Shown piece by piece: positions 36,070 to 45,343 of a stretch of DNA of 64,000 bases. The stretch is from Flammeovirgaceae bacterium UBA6059 (lineage in GTDB: Bacteria > Bacteroidota > Bacteroidia > Cytophagales > Cyclobacteriaceae), in NCBI GenBank assembly GCA_002435755.1, contig DIYH01000018.1, positions 11,175 through 75,174 of the forward strand, given 5' to 3'. The number at the start of each line of letters is the position of its first letter. Within the stretch, counting starts at the first letter, position 1. The position numbers and the translations under genes are program-made. The notes below the pieces were generated by a model that had not been told where the DNA came from, searched no databases, and saw only the letters and a program-made list of their open reading frames with translations.

Positions 36070-37173
36070 TTAGTCAGCTTGAGTCTCGCTTTCAGTCCTT
36101 AGCGTCCATAGGATAGTGGACATCTCTCTTACAAGGGGAAACTTATCCATAGAAGGAGCGTAGACATATGCCTCCACGTAATAAAGTCTATTCAACTCCT
36201 GGTCAACAAAAGTATATGATACGAATGGGCCTCCACCAGAGATATCACTAAGTTTCCAAAGGCCTCTGGTCTCTAGTGCAAATTTGTCTTTGAAGTTGAT
36301 CTCTGTCACCTCGAAAGGCAACTGAGGTTGATATGTCATGTAAATCTCTGGCTTCTCTACATCACGCATCAAGGTGCTTGTGATCTTTTCTCTAAAAGCT
36401 TCCATGTCCTTAGACTTGAATATTTCATCAGAGGTATACGGCTCATGATAGACGAAAATATTCTTCTCATATTCGGCATCCAGAAAGCGGACCCAGGCAA
36501 AATTTTTCAGACTCTTGGCAAGATCATAGCCATAAGGAATACTGAACGATACATTGTGTTCCTCCATGAGCTTACGCTCAATATTGGCTTCACGCCTTCC
36601 GAATATTTTGGTAGCTATACGATCTGATTCGATTTGATTGAAGTGATTGACAAGTCGGGACGAATTCGCTGTGATCTTATCAATGAGACTTGCATCATCC
36701 TTAGCAAACAAATAGAGTATCTCCTGCCCTCTTGCAAACTCATCCTGTCTGGTTGTCATATAAAGGTTCGGATCGTCCTTGATCCTATTTAGCGACTGAG
36801 GAGTGAAATCCTTCCTCATTTCACGTGAATCCTTACTATTGCCTTCAAGCGTCATGACTATCATCACGTTTTTGGCAAACTTCAGCACGCTATTGAACTT
36901 ACGCGGACTGATGTATTTCAGAGAGTAATACGGCTCATCTTGTGGGAGACCGGGCACGCTTGCGGCAAAAGTCTGCCTTACGGTCTTACCAAGTTCACCT
37001 TGCCATTTGGCACTGTCCATCAGTACTAACATCTCCCCGACATTACCTCCGGCTTCTGGCAAGTAATATTTTTTGTCTTTTTCTGATTTCTGATCAGGGG
37101 ATTCACATGACATGAAGCACATGATCACCAGGACCACAAGAAGTATATTGATAAATATCCGATTAAATCTCAT
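36070..37173 (-). CDS. DUF4837 family lipoprotein
   Basis: A 367-residue lipoprotein with signal peptide and lipobox VIMCFMSC (cysteine at about 23). The mature protein begins with a short charged spacer, then LPEAGGNVGEMLVLMDSAKWQ, a segment I recognise from the DUF4837 family, which is found in Bacteroidota and has no established function. It is otherwise mixed alpha/beta with no catalytic motif that I can identify, and includes aromatic-rich stretches near the C terminus (GLWKLSDISGGGPFVSYTFV). It probably sits on the periplasmic face of an envelope membrane. It lies between the lytic transglycosylase gene upstream and maeB downstream on the same strand. Confidence 0.85.
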   Translation of the reverse strand: MRFNRIFINILLVVLVIMCFMSCESPDQKSEKDKKYYLPEAGGNVGEMLVLMDSAKWQGELGKTVRQTFAASVPGLPQDEPYYSLKYISPRKFNSVLKFAKNVMIVMTLEGNSKDSREMRKDFTPQSLNRIKDDPNLYMTTRQDEFARGQEILYLFAKDDASLIDKITANSSRLVNHFNQIESDRIATKIFGRREANIERKLMEEHNVSFSIPYGYDLAKSLKNFAWVRFLDAEYEKNIFVYHEPYTSDEIFKSKDMEAFREKITSTLMRDVEKPEIYMTYQPQLPFEVTEINFKDKFALETRGLWKLSDISGGGPFVSYTFVDQELNRLYYVEAYVYAPSMDKFPLVREMSTILWTLRTESETQAD

Positions 37174-37248
37174 TTCCTAGAACTTTGAGTTTTCTCAACA
37201 GACAATTTATTGAGAATCGGAGTGATTTCCCGTTATCGAAAGGCTTAA

Positions 37249-38613
37249 TTAGTGCTGACTAATACGCAATACTTGTCCTTCCTTAATACTGTTTCCGGAA
37301 AGGTTATTGAGAGATCTGATTTCTTCAACTGAGACATTGTCATATTTTCGACTGATGCTCCAGAGGGTATCCCCATATTGAACTCTATGGTATCCTGACG
37401 GCTGCTTGCTTGAAGCAGTTGGGCTAACCTTAGCCACCATATACTGGTCTTTAGTTTTACTATTGTATGCTGGAAGCACCCAAATGTTCAGTCTCTGACC
37501 TACCCTTATCATACTGCTGGACAGGTTGTTCCATTTTTTGATATCTACTACCCGTACTCCGTAGTTTCCTGCGATCTTGCCGAGTACATCTCCACTTCTT
37601 ACCCGATGAACATGCCTTTCCCTACCATACGTACTTCCAGGGAGATTCCTCGCGAGGTATTCCAGTTCTTTTTTGCCGACTTTGGAGGCACTATCGTAAT
37701 ATGTCGAGCGATTGGCAACAACATCCTGTTTTAACTCCGAAGGTATTCTCAAGGCAAACTCCTTTCTGCCATCAGGGATAGCCCCTCGCTTGACTTGAGG
37801 ATTGAGTGCAAGCATATCATCAAGACAAACATTGGTCAAATTAGAAAAAGTCTCCAGATGAAAATAGCCTGAAACCAGTATGGTATCATAAGCCGGTATA
37901 TAGTTTTCTTGCATCCAAAGGTTATGCTCTTCCGCATAGTTGAGGGTGTAGATCATAGCAACAAACTGAGGTACGTATGATCGCGTTTCTCTGGGTAGGT
38001 AGCGATAGATCTCCCAAAAACTTTTCTTATATCCTGATCTTCTGATTGCCCGACGTACATTTCCAGGTCCGGTATTGTAAGCCGCTAAAGCCAACTCCCA
38101 ATCTTTAAACTGTTTGTAAAGTGACTTCAGATACTTACATGCAGCTTCAGTAGAGGCATAGGGGTCCATTCGGTCATCGATATACCAATCGCTCTTAAGC
38201 CCAAAGATCCTTCCCGTACTAGGCATAAACTGCCACAGCCCTCCTGCACCTACCCGGGATAAGGCATTCGGATTGAGTCCGCTTTCAATGATGGACAGGT
38301 ACTTTAACTCATCAGGGAGGTCATATTTCCGCAGGTATTCTTCGAAAATGGGAAAGAAGATGTCTTTCTCAGCAAGGATGTGTCTTGTGTATCCTCTATC
38401 CTTAATCGTAAAATAGTCGATGAAAGCTTTTACGCGTTGATTGTAATTTAGTGGGACCTCATCTTCAATCAAGGCTAGCCTATCACCGATCTCGTCATAG
38501 GTGAAATCAGGAATGTAGTCATAGTGATCCTCTTCTTCCTCGGGAAACTCCTGAGCAATTCCGATTGTCACTTTGAACAACACTAAGGCTACAAAAATCC
38601 AGTAATGCTTCAT
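37249..38613 (-). CDS. LysM-containing lytic transglycosylase (MltD-like)
   Basis: A 454-residue exported murein hydrolase. The signal peptide (MKHYWIFVALVLF...GIAQ) supports the ATG at 38613 rather than the upstream ATG at 38634. The SLT domain (about 80-235) has the catalytic glutamate in SIIESGLNPNALSRVGAGG (E110) followed by LWQFMPSTGRIFGL and AAYNTGPGNVRRAI. Two LysM peptidoglycan-binding modules sit at the C terminus, beginning HRVRSGDVLGKIAGNYGV (about 338) and YHRVQYGDTLWSISRKYD (about 410). It cuts glycan strands with formation of anhydro-muramyl ends. The tatA gene upstream is closed by a terminator, so this gene should have its own promoter. Confidence 0.94.
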   Translation of the reverse strand: MKHYWIFVALVLFKVTIGIAQEFPEEEEDHYDYIPDFTYDEIGDRLALIEDEVPLNYNQRVKAFIDYFTIKDRGYTRHILAEKDIFFPIFEEYLRKYDLPDELKYLSIIESGLNPNALSRVGAGGLWQFMPSTGRIFGLKSDWYIDDRMDPYASTEAACKYLKSLYKQFKDWELALAAYNTGPGNVRRAIRRSGYKKSFWEIYRYLPRETRSYVPQFVAMIYTLNYAEEHNLWMQENYIPAYDTILVSGYFHLETFSNLTNVCLDDMLALNPQVKRGAIPDGRKEFALRIPSELKQDVVANRSTYYDSASKVGKKELEYLARNLPGSTYGRERHVHRVRSGDVLGKIAGNYGVRVVDIKKWNNLSSSMIRVGQRLNIWVLPAYNSKTKDQYMVAKVSPTASSKQPSGYHRVQYGDTLWSISRKYDNVSVEEIRSLNNLSGNSIKEGQVLRISQH

Positions 38614-38696
38614 ACTATAGCGTCCTATGATCATTACGCTCTTGGCGAAAAGTTATTGGATACCAGTCTAAAAGTTGTGAAGATTTCCTTGAATAG

Positions 38697-38719
38697 AAAA
38701 ACCAGCTGTTAGCTGGTTT
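38697..38719 (-). terminator. Rho-independent terminator of tatA
   Basis: A perfect 9-bp stem (AAACCAGCT / AGCTGGTTT) with a 3-base loop; on the minus strand it runs into a T tract (GGTTTTTC). It lies 37 bases after the tatA stop and separates the envelope block from the lytic transglycosylase gene. Confidence 0.75.
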
Positions 38720-38755
38720 GTGATAATGTTAATTCTTGTCAGTCTCTTGACCAGA

Positions 38756-38956
38756 CTATTTCCGAGGTTCGTCTTTGACACCTTCCTCTATTTCGGTCTT
38801 GATTTCTTTAGTGGCATCCTTAAACTCTCTGATACCCTTACCAAGTCCTCTCGCAATCTCAGGGATTTTCTTAGCCCCAAAAAATATGATCACAAACAGA
38901 ATAATTATGATCCACTCCCATCCACCAGGCATCCCAAAGGCTAATACAGTTTGCAT
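38756..38956 (-). CDS. tatA: Twin-arginine translocase subunit TatA/TatE
   Basis: A 66-residue protein with the TatA plan: a short periplasmic N terminus, one membrane helix (about 13-27, WEWIIIILFVIIFFG), the conserved hinge FFGAKKIPEIARGLGKG, an amphipathic helix (IREFKDATKEIKTEIEEG) and a charged tail. TatA forms the variable pore that exports folded proteins together with TatC, which is not encoded here. It ends the envelope block and has its own terminator; the gap of 111 bases after the EnvC-like gene could hold a promoter. Confidence 0.94.
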   Translation of the reverse strand: MQTVLAFGMPGGWEWIIIILFVIIFFGAKKIPEIARGLGKGIREFKDATKEIKTEIEEGVKDEPRK

Positions 38957-39067
38957 ATTTTTAAGCTTATCGCGTTACTTTATCAATAAGTAAAGATAGC
39001 CAATAATATTAAGCGTTGGTGATCAATCTGTGAATTTCCATCCTTAAAGAGCTGTAGTTTGTCCCGA

Positions 39068-40270
39068 CTATCGCGCAGACAGCCACTTTGCCGGGTCTAG
39101 CTTATTGCTACTCTTCCATACCTGAAATTGCACCTCAGAAACTCCCTCAGCATCAGTAAAGACTTCACCAATCTGATCGCCCTTAGCAATGAGCTGACCT
39201 TTCTTGACATTGACTTTCTTAAGCTTAGCATATAACGTATAGTAGTCTCCATGCTGCACGATCACCACACTGTTCATACCTGGCACGAAAGCTACAGTCG
39301 CCACCTTACCTTCAAACACGGACTTCACCAACGCATCCTTGTTCGTCTGAATATCCACCCCCTGATTATCGACCATGATACCTTTAAGTACCGGGTGTGG
39401 CTGTTTCCCGAATCGAGAGGAAATAAAACCGGTCTCTACAGGCCAGCTCAGGTTATTGCGGCTGGATTCGAAAGAGGAAGAAGCTTTCTCTATCTCAGCG
39501 ACTTGGGCAGAAGACTTAGCAGCAGAGGCTTTTTCTTCTTGCTCTTTCCTGATGAGCTCAGCAATCAGTTTGTCAAGTTCAAGTATGGATCTCCTTCTGT
39601 CGGCAACTTCTTTTTTGAGTTCCTCCTCTTTTTCGCCTAGCTCGGCGATCAACTTAGACTGTTTGTCCTTAAGGTTATTCAAATTGCGGTTTTGCCTGAT
39701 CTGTTCAGTCAAAAGTGCATTTTGTTGTTCCTTCTTAGACTGTACATCCGTTCTTTGCTCTTCTAACGCTTTGGAAACTACCTCGATTTGCTGGACTTGT
39801 AACTGACGAGCTTCAGAGTATTGATTGAGGTACTCCAACCTTCTGAACAACTGATTGAATGTCTTTGAAGAGAAAAGAAAAGTAAGCGTCTGATACCCCC
39901 AATTAGAACGATAACTGGCATAGATCATTGCCGTGTATTCCTCCTTCAAATTGATCAAATCTTCTTGTAGTGCATTGACGACTATCGTCAAATCACTGAT
40001 CTCACCATCCAGCAAGCCAATCTCCTGCTTCAATGAAGTGATTAGTGTTTCGCGAGATCTGATCTGTCTGTTGATAGCCGTTAGCTGACCTATCGAAGCT
40101 TTTCTTTCAGACTCTGTTTCTTCAAGTATTCGCTCCGTCTCGGCTATTCGCTGGAGGTTCTCTTTGCGGTCCTTTTCGAGCTGGGCTTTAGATTTTTGAG
40201 CAAGTGAATCGGAGATAGCAAGGCAGTAGAAGAGGACTAAAATCAACCAATACTTGCTACCTACGCTCAT
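39068..40270 (-). CDS. EnvC-like murein hydrolase activator with degenerate M23 domain
   Basis: A 400-residue exported protein. The ATG at 40270 gives a clean signal peptide (SKYWLILVLFYCLAISDSLAQ); a start 45 bases earlier would lengthen the N terminus without benefit. Two long coiled coils occupy about 25-110 and 150-260, then a LytM/M23 domain fills 285-400. Zinc ligands of active M23 peptidases are missing: the HxxxD position reads NQGVD, the usual YAHL reads YAKL, and the final HLHFE reads VQFQVW. That pattern matches EnvC, whose inactive LytM domain switches on cell-wall amidases at the septum, rather than an active endopeptidase. The gene overlaps the DUF4292 gene by 14 bases. Confidence 0.9.
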   Translation of the reverse strand: MSVGSKYWLILVLFYCLAISDSLAQKSKAQLEKDRKENLQRIAETERILEETESERKASIGQLTAINRQIRSRETLITSLKQEIGLLDGEISDLTIVVNALQEDLINLKEEYTAMIYASYRSNWGYQTLTFLFSSKTFNQLFRRLEYLNQYSEARQLQVQQIEVVSKALEEQRTDVQSKKEQQNALLTEQIRQNRNLNNLKDKQSKLIAELGEKEEELKKEVADRRRSILELDKLIAELIRKEQEEKASAAKSSAQVAEIEKASSSFESSRNNLSWPVETGFISSRFGKQPHPVLKGIMVDNQGVDIQTNKDALVKSVFEGKVATVAFVPGMNSVVIVQHGDYYTLYAKLKKVNVKKGQLIAKGDQIGEVFTDAEGVSEVQFQVWKSSNKLDPAKWLSAR

Positions 40271-41018
40271 ATTTAGAAGAGATATTAAATGGGAATTTAA
40301 GTCTTTTTGACTCAATCGCCACTTTGCTGTGATCGAGATTGATAAGCATATTAAGCTTATTGCCGCCTGATGGCGGTAAATAGTTTAGAGATATAACGGA
40401 TTGATAGGGAAAGTCATATTCATCCAGTTTACCAAAATCTCCGTAGTTGATGGTCATAGCGTTTTTAGTGACCTCATCAATCATCACTACATCCTGGATC
40501 TTAAGTGTACTGCCATCTATCCGCTCTTGCACCTTGACAGTACCTGATGTCTGGTCCAGTCTGAAATCACTGCCTTCGCGGTAGGCCTGATCCTTAGAGG
40601 ATACATTCTGACTAGCATTGCCAAGTATCAGAGATTCTATTAGGTGATAATTAAGATTGAAGTTGAATCTCTTACTCAGGGACTCAAATGAGTAAATCGA
40701 GTAAGTCTTCTTAATCCGATCAACCAACACCATAGAGTCTTGCGTGATAATACCTCTAGCTGCTTCAATACCTAACGCAGGAGTCAGTGAAAACCAAATC
40801 AAGCTGTCTTTTCGGATCCTTATATTGGCTGTGGCAGCTAATGTTGTACCTTCATTCTGATATTTAAACTTTGTTTTGGCCGATAGGTCATCAAACTCTA
40901 CATCCGCTATCTCGAACTCATCAAGGTCTACAACATTGCCAGAAGTAAGTGCTGTATTTCTCTTACAAGAGAAAAAGAGAAGTCCCAGCAAGCTCAAAAT
41001 GAGCAATCTGTTATTCAT
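40257..41018 (-). CDS. DUF4292 family lipoprotein
   Basis: A 253-residue lipoprotein with a short type II signal peptide (ILSLLGLLFFSC, cysteine at 18). The mature part is beta-rich and resembles the LolA/LolB half-barrel folds in strand pattern (SLIWFSLTPALGIEAARGII, DSMVLVDRIKKTYSIYSFES), which is the usual description of DUF4292; lipid or lipoprotein carriage is therefore possible but unproven. It overlaps the TPR gene upstream by 8 bases and the EnvC-like gene downstream by 14, so the three are tightly coupled in one operon. Confidence 0.87.
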   Translation of the reverse strand: MNNRLLILSLLGLLFFSCKRNTALTSGNVVDLDEFEIADVEFDDLSAKTKFKYQNEGTTLAATANIRIRKDSLIWFSLTPALGIEAARGIITQDSMVLVDRIKKTYSIYSFESLSKRFNFNLNYHLIESLILGNASQNVSSKDQAYREGSDFRLDQTSGTVKVQERIDGSTLKIQDVVMIDEVTKNAMTINYGDFGKLDEYDFPYQSVISLNYLPPSGGNKLNMLINLDHSKVAIESKRLKFPFNISSKYERR

Positions 41019-42765
41019 ACAATTTTCGATCGGCGATTTTCTTGTCTAGATTTTCGGAGGCGTCCTCCATGTCCCGGGCTATTTCCCACTGACGTACAGC
41101 ATTCTCTATTTCACCTAGCTGGTAAAGGACATCTCCATAGTGCTCGATGATGGTACTACTGGCATTTTCGTCCTGAATTGCTCTCTCCAGATAAACCCGC
41201 GCTTCTTTGAAGTCCCCACTCACATAGAGCACCCAGGCATGAGTGTCCAGGTATGTGGAGTTATCGGGGTATTTCTCTACGAGCTTGCTCGACATGCCTA
41301 GCGCTACTTCGAGGTTCTCTTTTCTCAGTGATAGGAAATAGCTGTAATTGTTAAGCACATGATCATTGTCAGGTTTGATCTCCAGGGCTTTTTCATAAGA
41401 CTTATCCGAGTTCTCATGATCTTCGATACCATTATAAGCATCACCTAGCTGACCGTAGAACACACTGTGAAGGTCAGGATTGCCCGATACAAACTTGGTG
41501 CCTTGCTCAAAAAGCCTGATGGCTTTCCTGTAGTCTTTTTGGATAAGATAAGCGGTACCTCCATAATAGTATAATGCCGACTGATTAGGGAATAGTTCGA
41601 GTGCTTCCTCTGCGTGCGCAGCTACCTCTTCATAGAGGTTCATCGACATTTCCAGGTTGAGGACATTCTGCCAAAGTCCAAAGTTGGACTGATCCCGCTC
41701 AAGTACCTCATTATACATCTTAAGTGCCTCTTCGTTTTGACCCAACTGGTAGTACAAATCACCGGCTATAGCATATGCGTTAGCCTCATCAGGATGTGCT
41801 TCAATAAGCAATTGACTCAAGCTGATCGCCGGCTGCTCCAGGGTCTCATTAGGCAGTTGGGCAATGTAGCCTGCCAACATCTGCACTTTCGCTTCAAAAT
41901 TGAGAGACTTATCTCCAAAGGCATTTTGAAGCAGTTCCATTGCTTTTTCAGTGTTACCTTCCTTACGATAGATTTCCGATAGGCGAATACCCGCTTGGGA
42001 ATTGCCCTCATCGTTTTCAAGTACTTCTTCTAGTTTTTCCTTAGCACGATCAAGCTGGTCATTACTGATCAGAATCTCGGCGAGAGAGATCACATATTCA
42101 TTAATGCCAGGAAATTCAGCAATTAACTCCTCTCCTTCTCTTATGGCCTCCTCCAGCTTGTTCTGGCTCAGGTAGATCTGCTGCTTTTGAACCGTGATCT
42201 GCTCCATAGGCCCGTAGGCCTTCTTGGCTCGATCATAGGTTTCCAACGCCTTATCAAGCTGCTTTTCATAGAGGTATATGGCCGCAAGATCAAACAGGTG
42301 TTGCTCTGTATTGGGTACGTTAGCCAACAAGTCCTCATAAGTCCGCGCCGCATCCGGCAGGTTGGACATGCTGGAATAAAGATTGGCCAGAAGCAGATAA
42401 TAGTATTTGTTGTCAGGGTTGAGTTCTACTGCCGATGTGGCATAGCCCAGTGCCTTTACATACTCATTGTTCTTAGTGAGTACATCGGCAATCTTATAAT
42501 TGATGGCTGCATTTTGAGGCTCCTTTTCATAGGCCATCATATAGTATTCATAGGCCTTAGCAAAGTTGTCTAGCATGAAGTACTTCTCTCCCTCTATGAA
42601 GTAGTATTCCGCTTCCAGCTTATCATTATCAGATATCTCTTTTGGAGGCTCTATCGGAGCATCTTTATCCTTTTTCTTTTGTGCCGTTACCACGAATTGA
42701 CAGAGCATCAGCAATGCTGCTAATCCATAACCGACCAACCCTATCCTACTTTGCTTCCCTTTCAT
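41011..42765 (-). CDS. Exported tetratricopeptide repeat protein
   Basis: A 584-residue protein with a signal peptide (VGYGLAALLMLCQFVVTAQ) and then at least ten TPR-type helical hairpins from about residue 50 to the end, for example YFMLDNFAKAYEYYMMAYEK, YVKALGYATSAVELNPDNKY, YYQLGQNEEALKMYNEVLER and YLIQKDYRKAIRLFEQGTKF. TPR arrays are protein-docking scaffolds; here it probably acts in the periplasm or at the outer membrane as part of envelope assembly. The start is the ATG at 42765, sharing one base with the upstream stop (TGATG); a TTG one codon earlier is less likely. It lies between the sugar nucleotidyltransferase and the DUF4292 gene. Confidence 0.9.
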   Translation of the reverse strand: MKGKQSRIGLVGYGLAALLMLCQFVVTAQKKKDKDAPIEPPKEISDNDKLEAEYYFIEGEKYFMLDNFAKAYEYYMMAYEKEPQNAAINYKIADVLTKNNEYVKALGYATSAVELNPDNKYYYLLLANLYSSMSNLPDAARTYEDLLANVPNTEQHLFDLAAIYLYEKQLDKALETYDRAKKAYGPMEQITVQKQQIYLSQNKLEEAIREGEELIAEFPGINEYVISLAEILISNDQLDRAKEKLEEVLENDEGNSQAGIRLSEIYRKEGNTEKAMELLQNAFGDKSLNFEAKVQMLAGYIAQLPNETLEQPAISLSQLLIEAHPDEANAYAIAGDLYYQLGQNEEALKMYNEVLERDQSNFGLWQNVLNLEMSMNLYEEVAAHAEEALELFPNQSALYYYGGTAYLIQKDYRKAIRLFEQGTKFVSGNPDLHSVFYGQLGDAYNGIEDHENSDKSYEKALEIKPDNDHVLNNYSYFLSLRKENLEVALGMSSKLVEKYPDNSTYLDTHAWVLYVSGDFKEARVYLERAIQDENASSTIIEHYGDVLYQLGEIENAVRQWEIARDMEDASENLDKKIADRKLYE

Positions 42766-43775
42766 CAAACTTTCATATCTGTATAGTCCCCTACACTCAG
42801 GTCTCGGGGAGACATCTTAACGGAAACGAAATTCCCAACCATTGAGTTTTCCAGGTTTACATGATCCAAGCGGCTGTTGCTTTGCACTATACTGTTCTCG
42901 ATTCTCGAGTTGGCTATAGTGCAGCCATTACCTATGGAAACGTGGGGCCCCACCACCGTATTTTTTAAGACTACATCTTTACCAATAAAAACAGGAGGAA
43001 TAATTATACTGTTCTCTGAAGTAAGGGATTTATCGACCAATTCGCCGCGATCGAGGAACTCCAGATATCGCTTGTTCGAATCAACAGTTGCATTTTTGTT
43101 GCCACAATCTAACCAATCAGTCACCTCACCAGGCTGGAAGCGTACTCCTTTGGATTTAAGGTTGTCCAGCACAGTAGTCAGTTGATACTCTCCCCCGGCC
43201 ATGATATTGTTATCGATCACGTCAGCAATCTCTTCTTTAAGTTGACTTCCGTTTTTAAAATAATAGATACCAATAATCGCCAGGTCAGAAACAAAAGTGG
43301 AAGGCTTTTCCACAAAATCAATGATGCTACCTTCTTGATCCAGCTTCACTACCCCAAAAGCCGAAGGGTCATCCACTTTTTTGACCCAAACAATACCATC
43401 TTGGGATACATCCAGTTTGAAGTCTGCTCTAAACAACGTATCAGCGAAAGCAACAATGACATTATCAGTCATGATAGATTTAGCACAGTATACTGCATGT
43501 GCTGTCCCTAGCGCCTCTTCCTGATAGAAAATATGGCCTTGTGCCCTCACGGATTGCGCTACCTCCAACAAATGCTCCTCAACTTGTTCACCGAATTGAC
43601 CAGTTACAAAGCCGATGTGATCAATCTTCTCATTACAAACTGCGGCAATATCCTCCACTAGTCGTTGTACGATAGGCTTCCCTGCAATAGGCACCAATGG
43701 CTTAGGTACAGTCAAAGTATGCGGTCTGAGACGTTTGCCCATTCCGGCCATTGGTACTATAATGTTCAATCCCAT
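42765..43775 (-). CDS. Sugar-phosphate nucleotidyltransferase
   Basis: A 336-residue enzyme of the glucose-1-phosphate thymidylyltransferase/UTP-glucose pyrophosphorylase class. The nucleotide-binding start IIVPMAGMGKRLRPHTLTVP is followed by the lysine-containing KPLVPIAGKPI. Substrate-binding segments EEALGTAHAV and FVEKPSTF are present. The C-terminal part (about 245-336) has hexapeptide-like repeats of a left-handed beta-helix (IGKDVVLKNTVVGPHVSIG). It charges a sugar phosphate with a nucleotide for surface polysaccharide synthesis; the exact sugar and nucleotide cannot be read. Neighbouring genes (flippase upstream, TPR and lipoprotein downstream) point to an envelope polysaccharide role. 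Confidence 0.88.
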   Translation of the reverse strand: MGLNIIVPMAGMGKRLRPHTLTVPKPLVPIAGKPIVQRLVEDIAAVCNEKIDHIGFVTGQFGEQVEEHLLEVAQSVRAQGHIFYQEEALGTAHAVYCAKSIMTDNVIVAFADTLFRADFKLDVSQDGIVWVKKVDDPSAFGVVKLDQEGSIIDFVEKPSTFVSDLAIIGIYYFKNGSQLKEEIADVIDNNIMAGGEYQLTTVLDNLKSKGVRFQPGEVTDWLDCGNKNATVDSNKRYLEFLDRGELVDKSLTSENSIIIPPVFIGKDVVLKNTVVGPHVSIGNGCTIANSRIENSIVQSNSRLDHVNLENSMVGNFVSVKMSPRDLSVGDYTDMKV

Positions 43776-43858
43776 ATGTTGTATGATAAGTCAGACTAAG
43801 TCATTGAATATATCAAGACAAAATCTGATTGCTAGATTTTTTAGGCTGGCAAAAATAA

Positions 43859-45331
43859 CTATTTGATACTTAACTTCTTGAATTCAAAATAATATACTCC
43901 AATAGCTAATGAAATCAAGATCAAGCCATTCGTAAATGTTTGTATCCACAGATTAGGCCATGAAATCATCTCATATCCTGTGATAATTAATGCCACTCCA
44001 ACTATATAGGCAAGTGCCTTGCCCACTTTGTAAGGTACTGGATACACCCGTGCTCCCCAGACATAGCTTATGGTGGTCATCGTAGCATAAGACAACACTG
44101 TTACCATAGCACTACCCATGTAGCCCAAAATGGGGATCAGGAGCCAGTTAAATACAAGCGTAATTAACGCGCCAACTACTGAAATAATCGCACCGTACCG
44201 CGTATTATCAGTCAGCTTATACCATAGAGAGAGGTTGTAATAAATACCTAAAAACAGGCTCCCCATTAACAAGAATGGCACAACAGACAAACCTTCATGA
44301 TAGGCAGGATTACGCAGAAATACAGCCGCCAGTAGCTCAAGGTTTATACAGACGGCAACAAAAACCAAAGCGCCAAAAACAATGAACTTATCTGTAATCT
44401 GACTGAATAGTTTAGGCGAATTCTTATCAGATGCTTGATTGAAGAAAAATGGCTCGGCTGCATACCGAAAGGCCTGAATACCTAAATTCATGAAGATGGA
44501 AAGCTTGTAACAAGCTCCAAATATTCCCAATGCATCCAGTTTGGTCTGATTAGCATAGAAGCCTTCAGGAAGCAAATATTTAAGCATGGCCCTTGACAGC
44601 ATCTCATTAGTAACGGCGGCAAAGCCAATGATGAGCATTGGCCAACCATAAACCAGAAGCTCTCTTAGCAAAGGCTTACTAAGAGTAAGCTTCACATGAC
44701 TCAACTCTTTCCAAAGCATGGGTACCAAAGCTCCATTGGCTATGAGGTTAGCAAGAAAAACATAGCCTACACCAATTGAGGAAGAATACACCAACCCAAG
44801 GGGTTGAGTATCAAGACTGGGCAGGGCCAATAAGAAGAAAAGGTTGAAGAGAATATTCAGGCTGACATTGGCGAGCTTCACAATCGCGAACTTTTTAGCC
44901 TTACCTCTTATCCTAAGATGGGCAAATGGAATGGCGACCACACCATCTATCGCCATTATTGCTGATAACCAATAAATATATAGCTCCTGTCCCGGGTACT
45001 CGAGTATATTGACAATGATGGTAGCATTCAGAGCTAGTGCACCAGACATTAAAAGAGCGACTATTGCAATAAAGAGGATAGCACTACTGAAGTACTCTTG
45101 CTCTCGGTCAGAATGCTTGCTTGCAAAGCGGAAATAGGCCGTTTCAAGTCCGAAAACGTATAGGATATTAAGAAATGCTACATAGGCGTAAAGCTCGGTG
45201 ACTATACCATATTCACCTGGGAGGAAAACAGAAGTATATAGAGGGACCAGTAAGTAATTAAGCAAGCGGCCGGCAACCGAACTTAGGCCATAGATAGCCG
45301 TGTCACTGGCCAGTTTTTTGAGTTGACTCAA
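43859..45331 (-). CDS. Polysaccharide/lipid-linked oligosaccharide flippase (Wzx-like)
   Basis: A 490-residue integral membrane protein with about 14 hydrophobic helices, of the MATE/MOP superfamily polysaccharide exporter group. The start LASDTAIYGLSSVAGRLLNY and the first helix motif LVPLYTSVFLPGEYGIVTEL are typical of Wzx-type flippases, which move undecaprenyl-linked oligosaccharides to the periplasmic side. The start is TTG, with no in-frame ATG before it. It follows the crotonase gene by 12 bases and lies 83 bases before the nucleotidyltransferase, so all are probably transcribed together. Confidence 0.9.
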   Translation of the reverse strand: MSQLKKLASDTAIYGLSSVAGRLLNYLLVPLYTSVFLPGEYGIVTELYAYVAFLNILYVFGLETAYFRFASKHSDREQEYFSSAILFIAIVALLMSGALALNATIIVNILEYPGQELYIYWLSAIMAIDGVVAIPFAHLRIRGKAKKFAIVKLANVSLNILFNLFFLLALPSLDTQPLGLVYSSSIGVGYVFLANLIANGALVPMLWKELSHVKLTLSKPLLRELLVYGWPMLIIGFAAVTNEMLSRAMLKYLLPEGFYANQTKLDALGIFGACYKLSIFMNLGIQAFRYAAEPFFFNQASDKNSPKLFSQITDKFIVFGALVFVAVCINLELLAAVFLRNPAYHEGLSVVPFLLMGSLFLGIYYNLSLWYKLTDNTRYGAIISVVGALITLVFNWLLIPILGYMGSAMVTVLSYATMTTISYVWGARVYPVPYKVGKALAYIVGVALIITGYEMISWPNLWIQTFTNGLILISLAIGVYYFEFKKLSIK

Positions 45332-45343
45332 ATAATCATTTGT

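Noticed and set aside
37190..37225. Inverted repeat TTCTCAA / TTGAGAA between the lytic transglycosylase and DUF4837 genes
   Set aside because: Short stem, 11-base loop and no T run on either strand, so not convincing as a terminator.
39375..39806. A Ser/Leu-rich 143-residue frame antisense to the EnvC-like gene
   Set aside because: It is the complement of Glu/Lys-rich coiled-coil codons and looks secretory only by composition.
43820..43845. A/T-rich 7-bp hairpin between the flippase and nucleotidyltransferase genes
   Set aside because: Stem is almost all A/T and weak; genes on both sides look like one operon.
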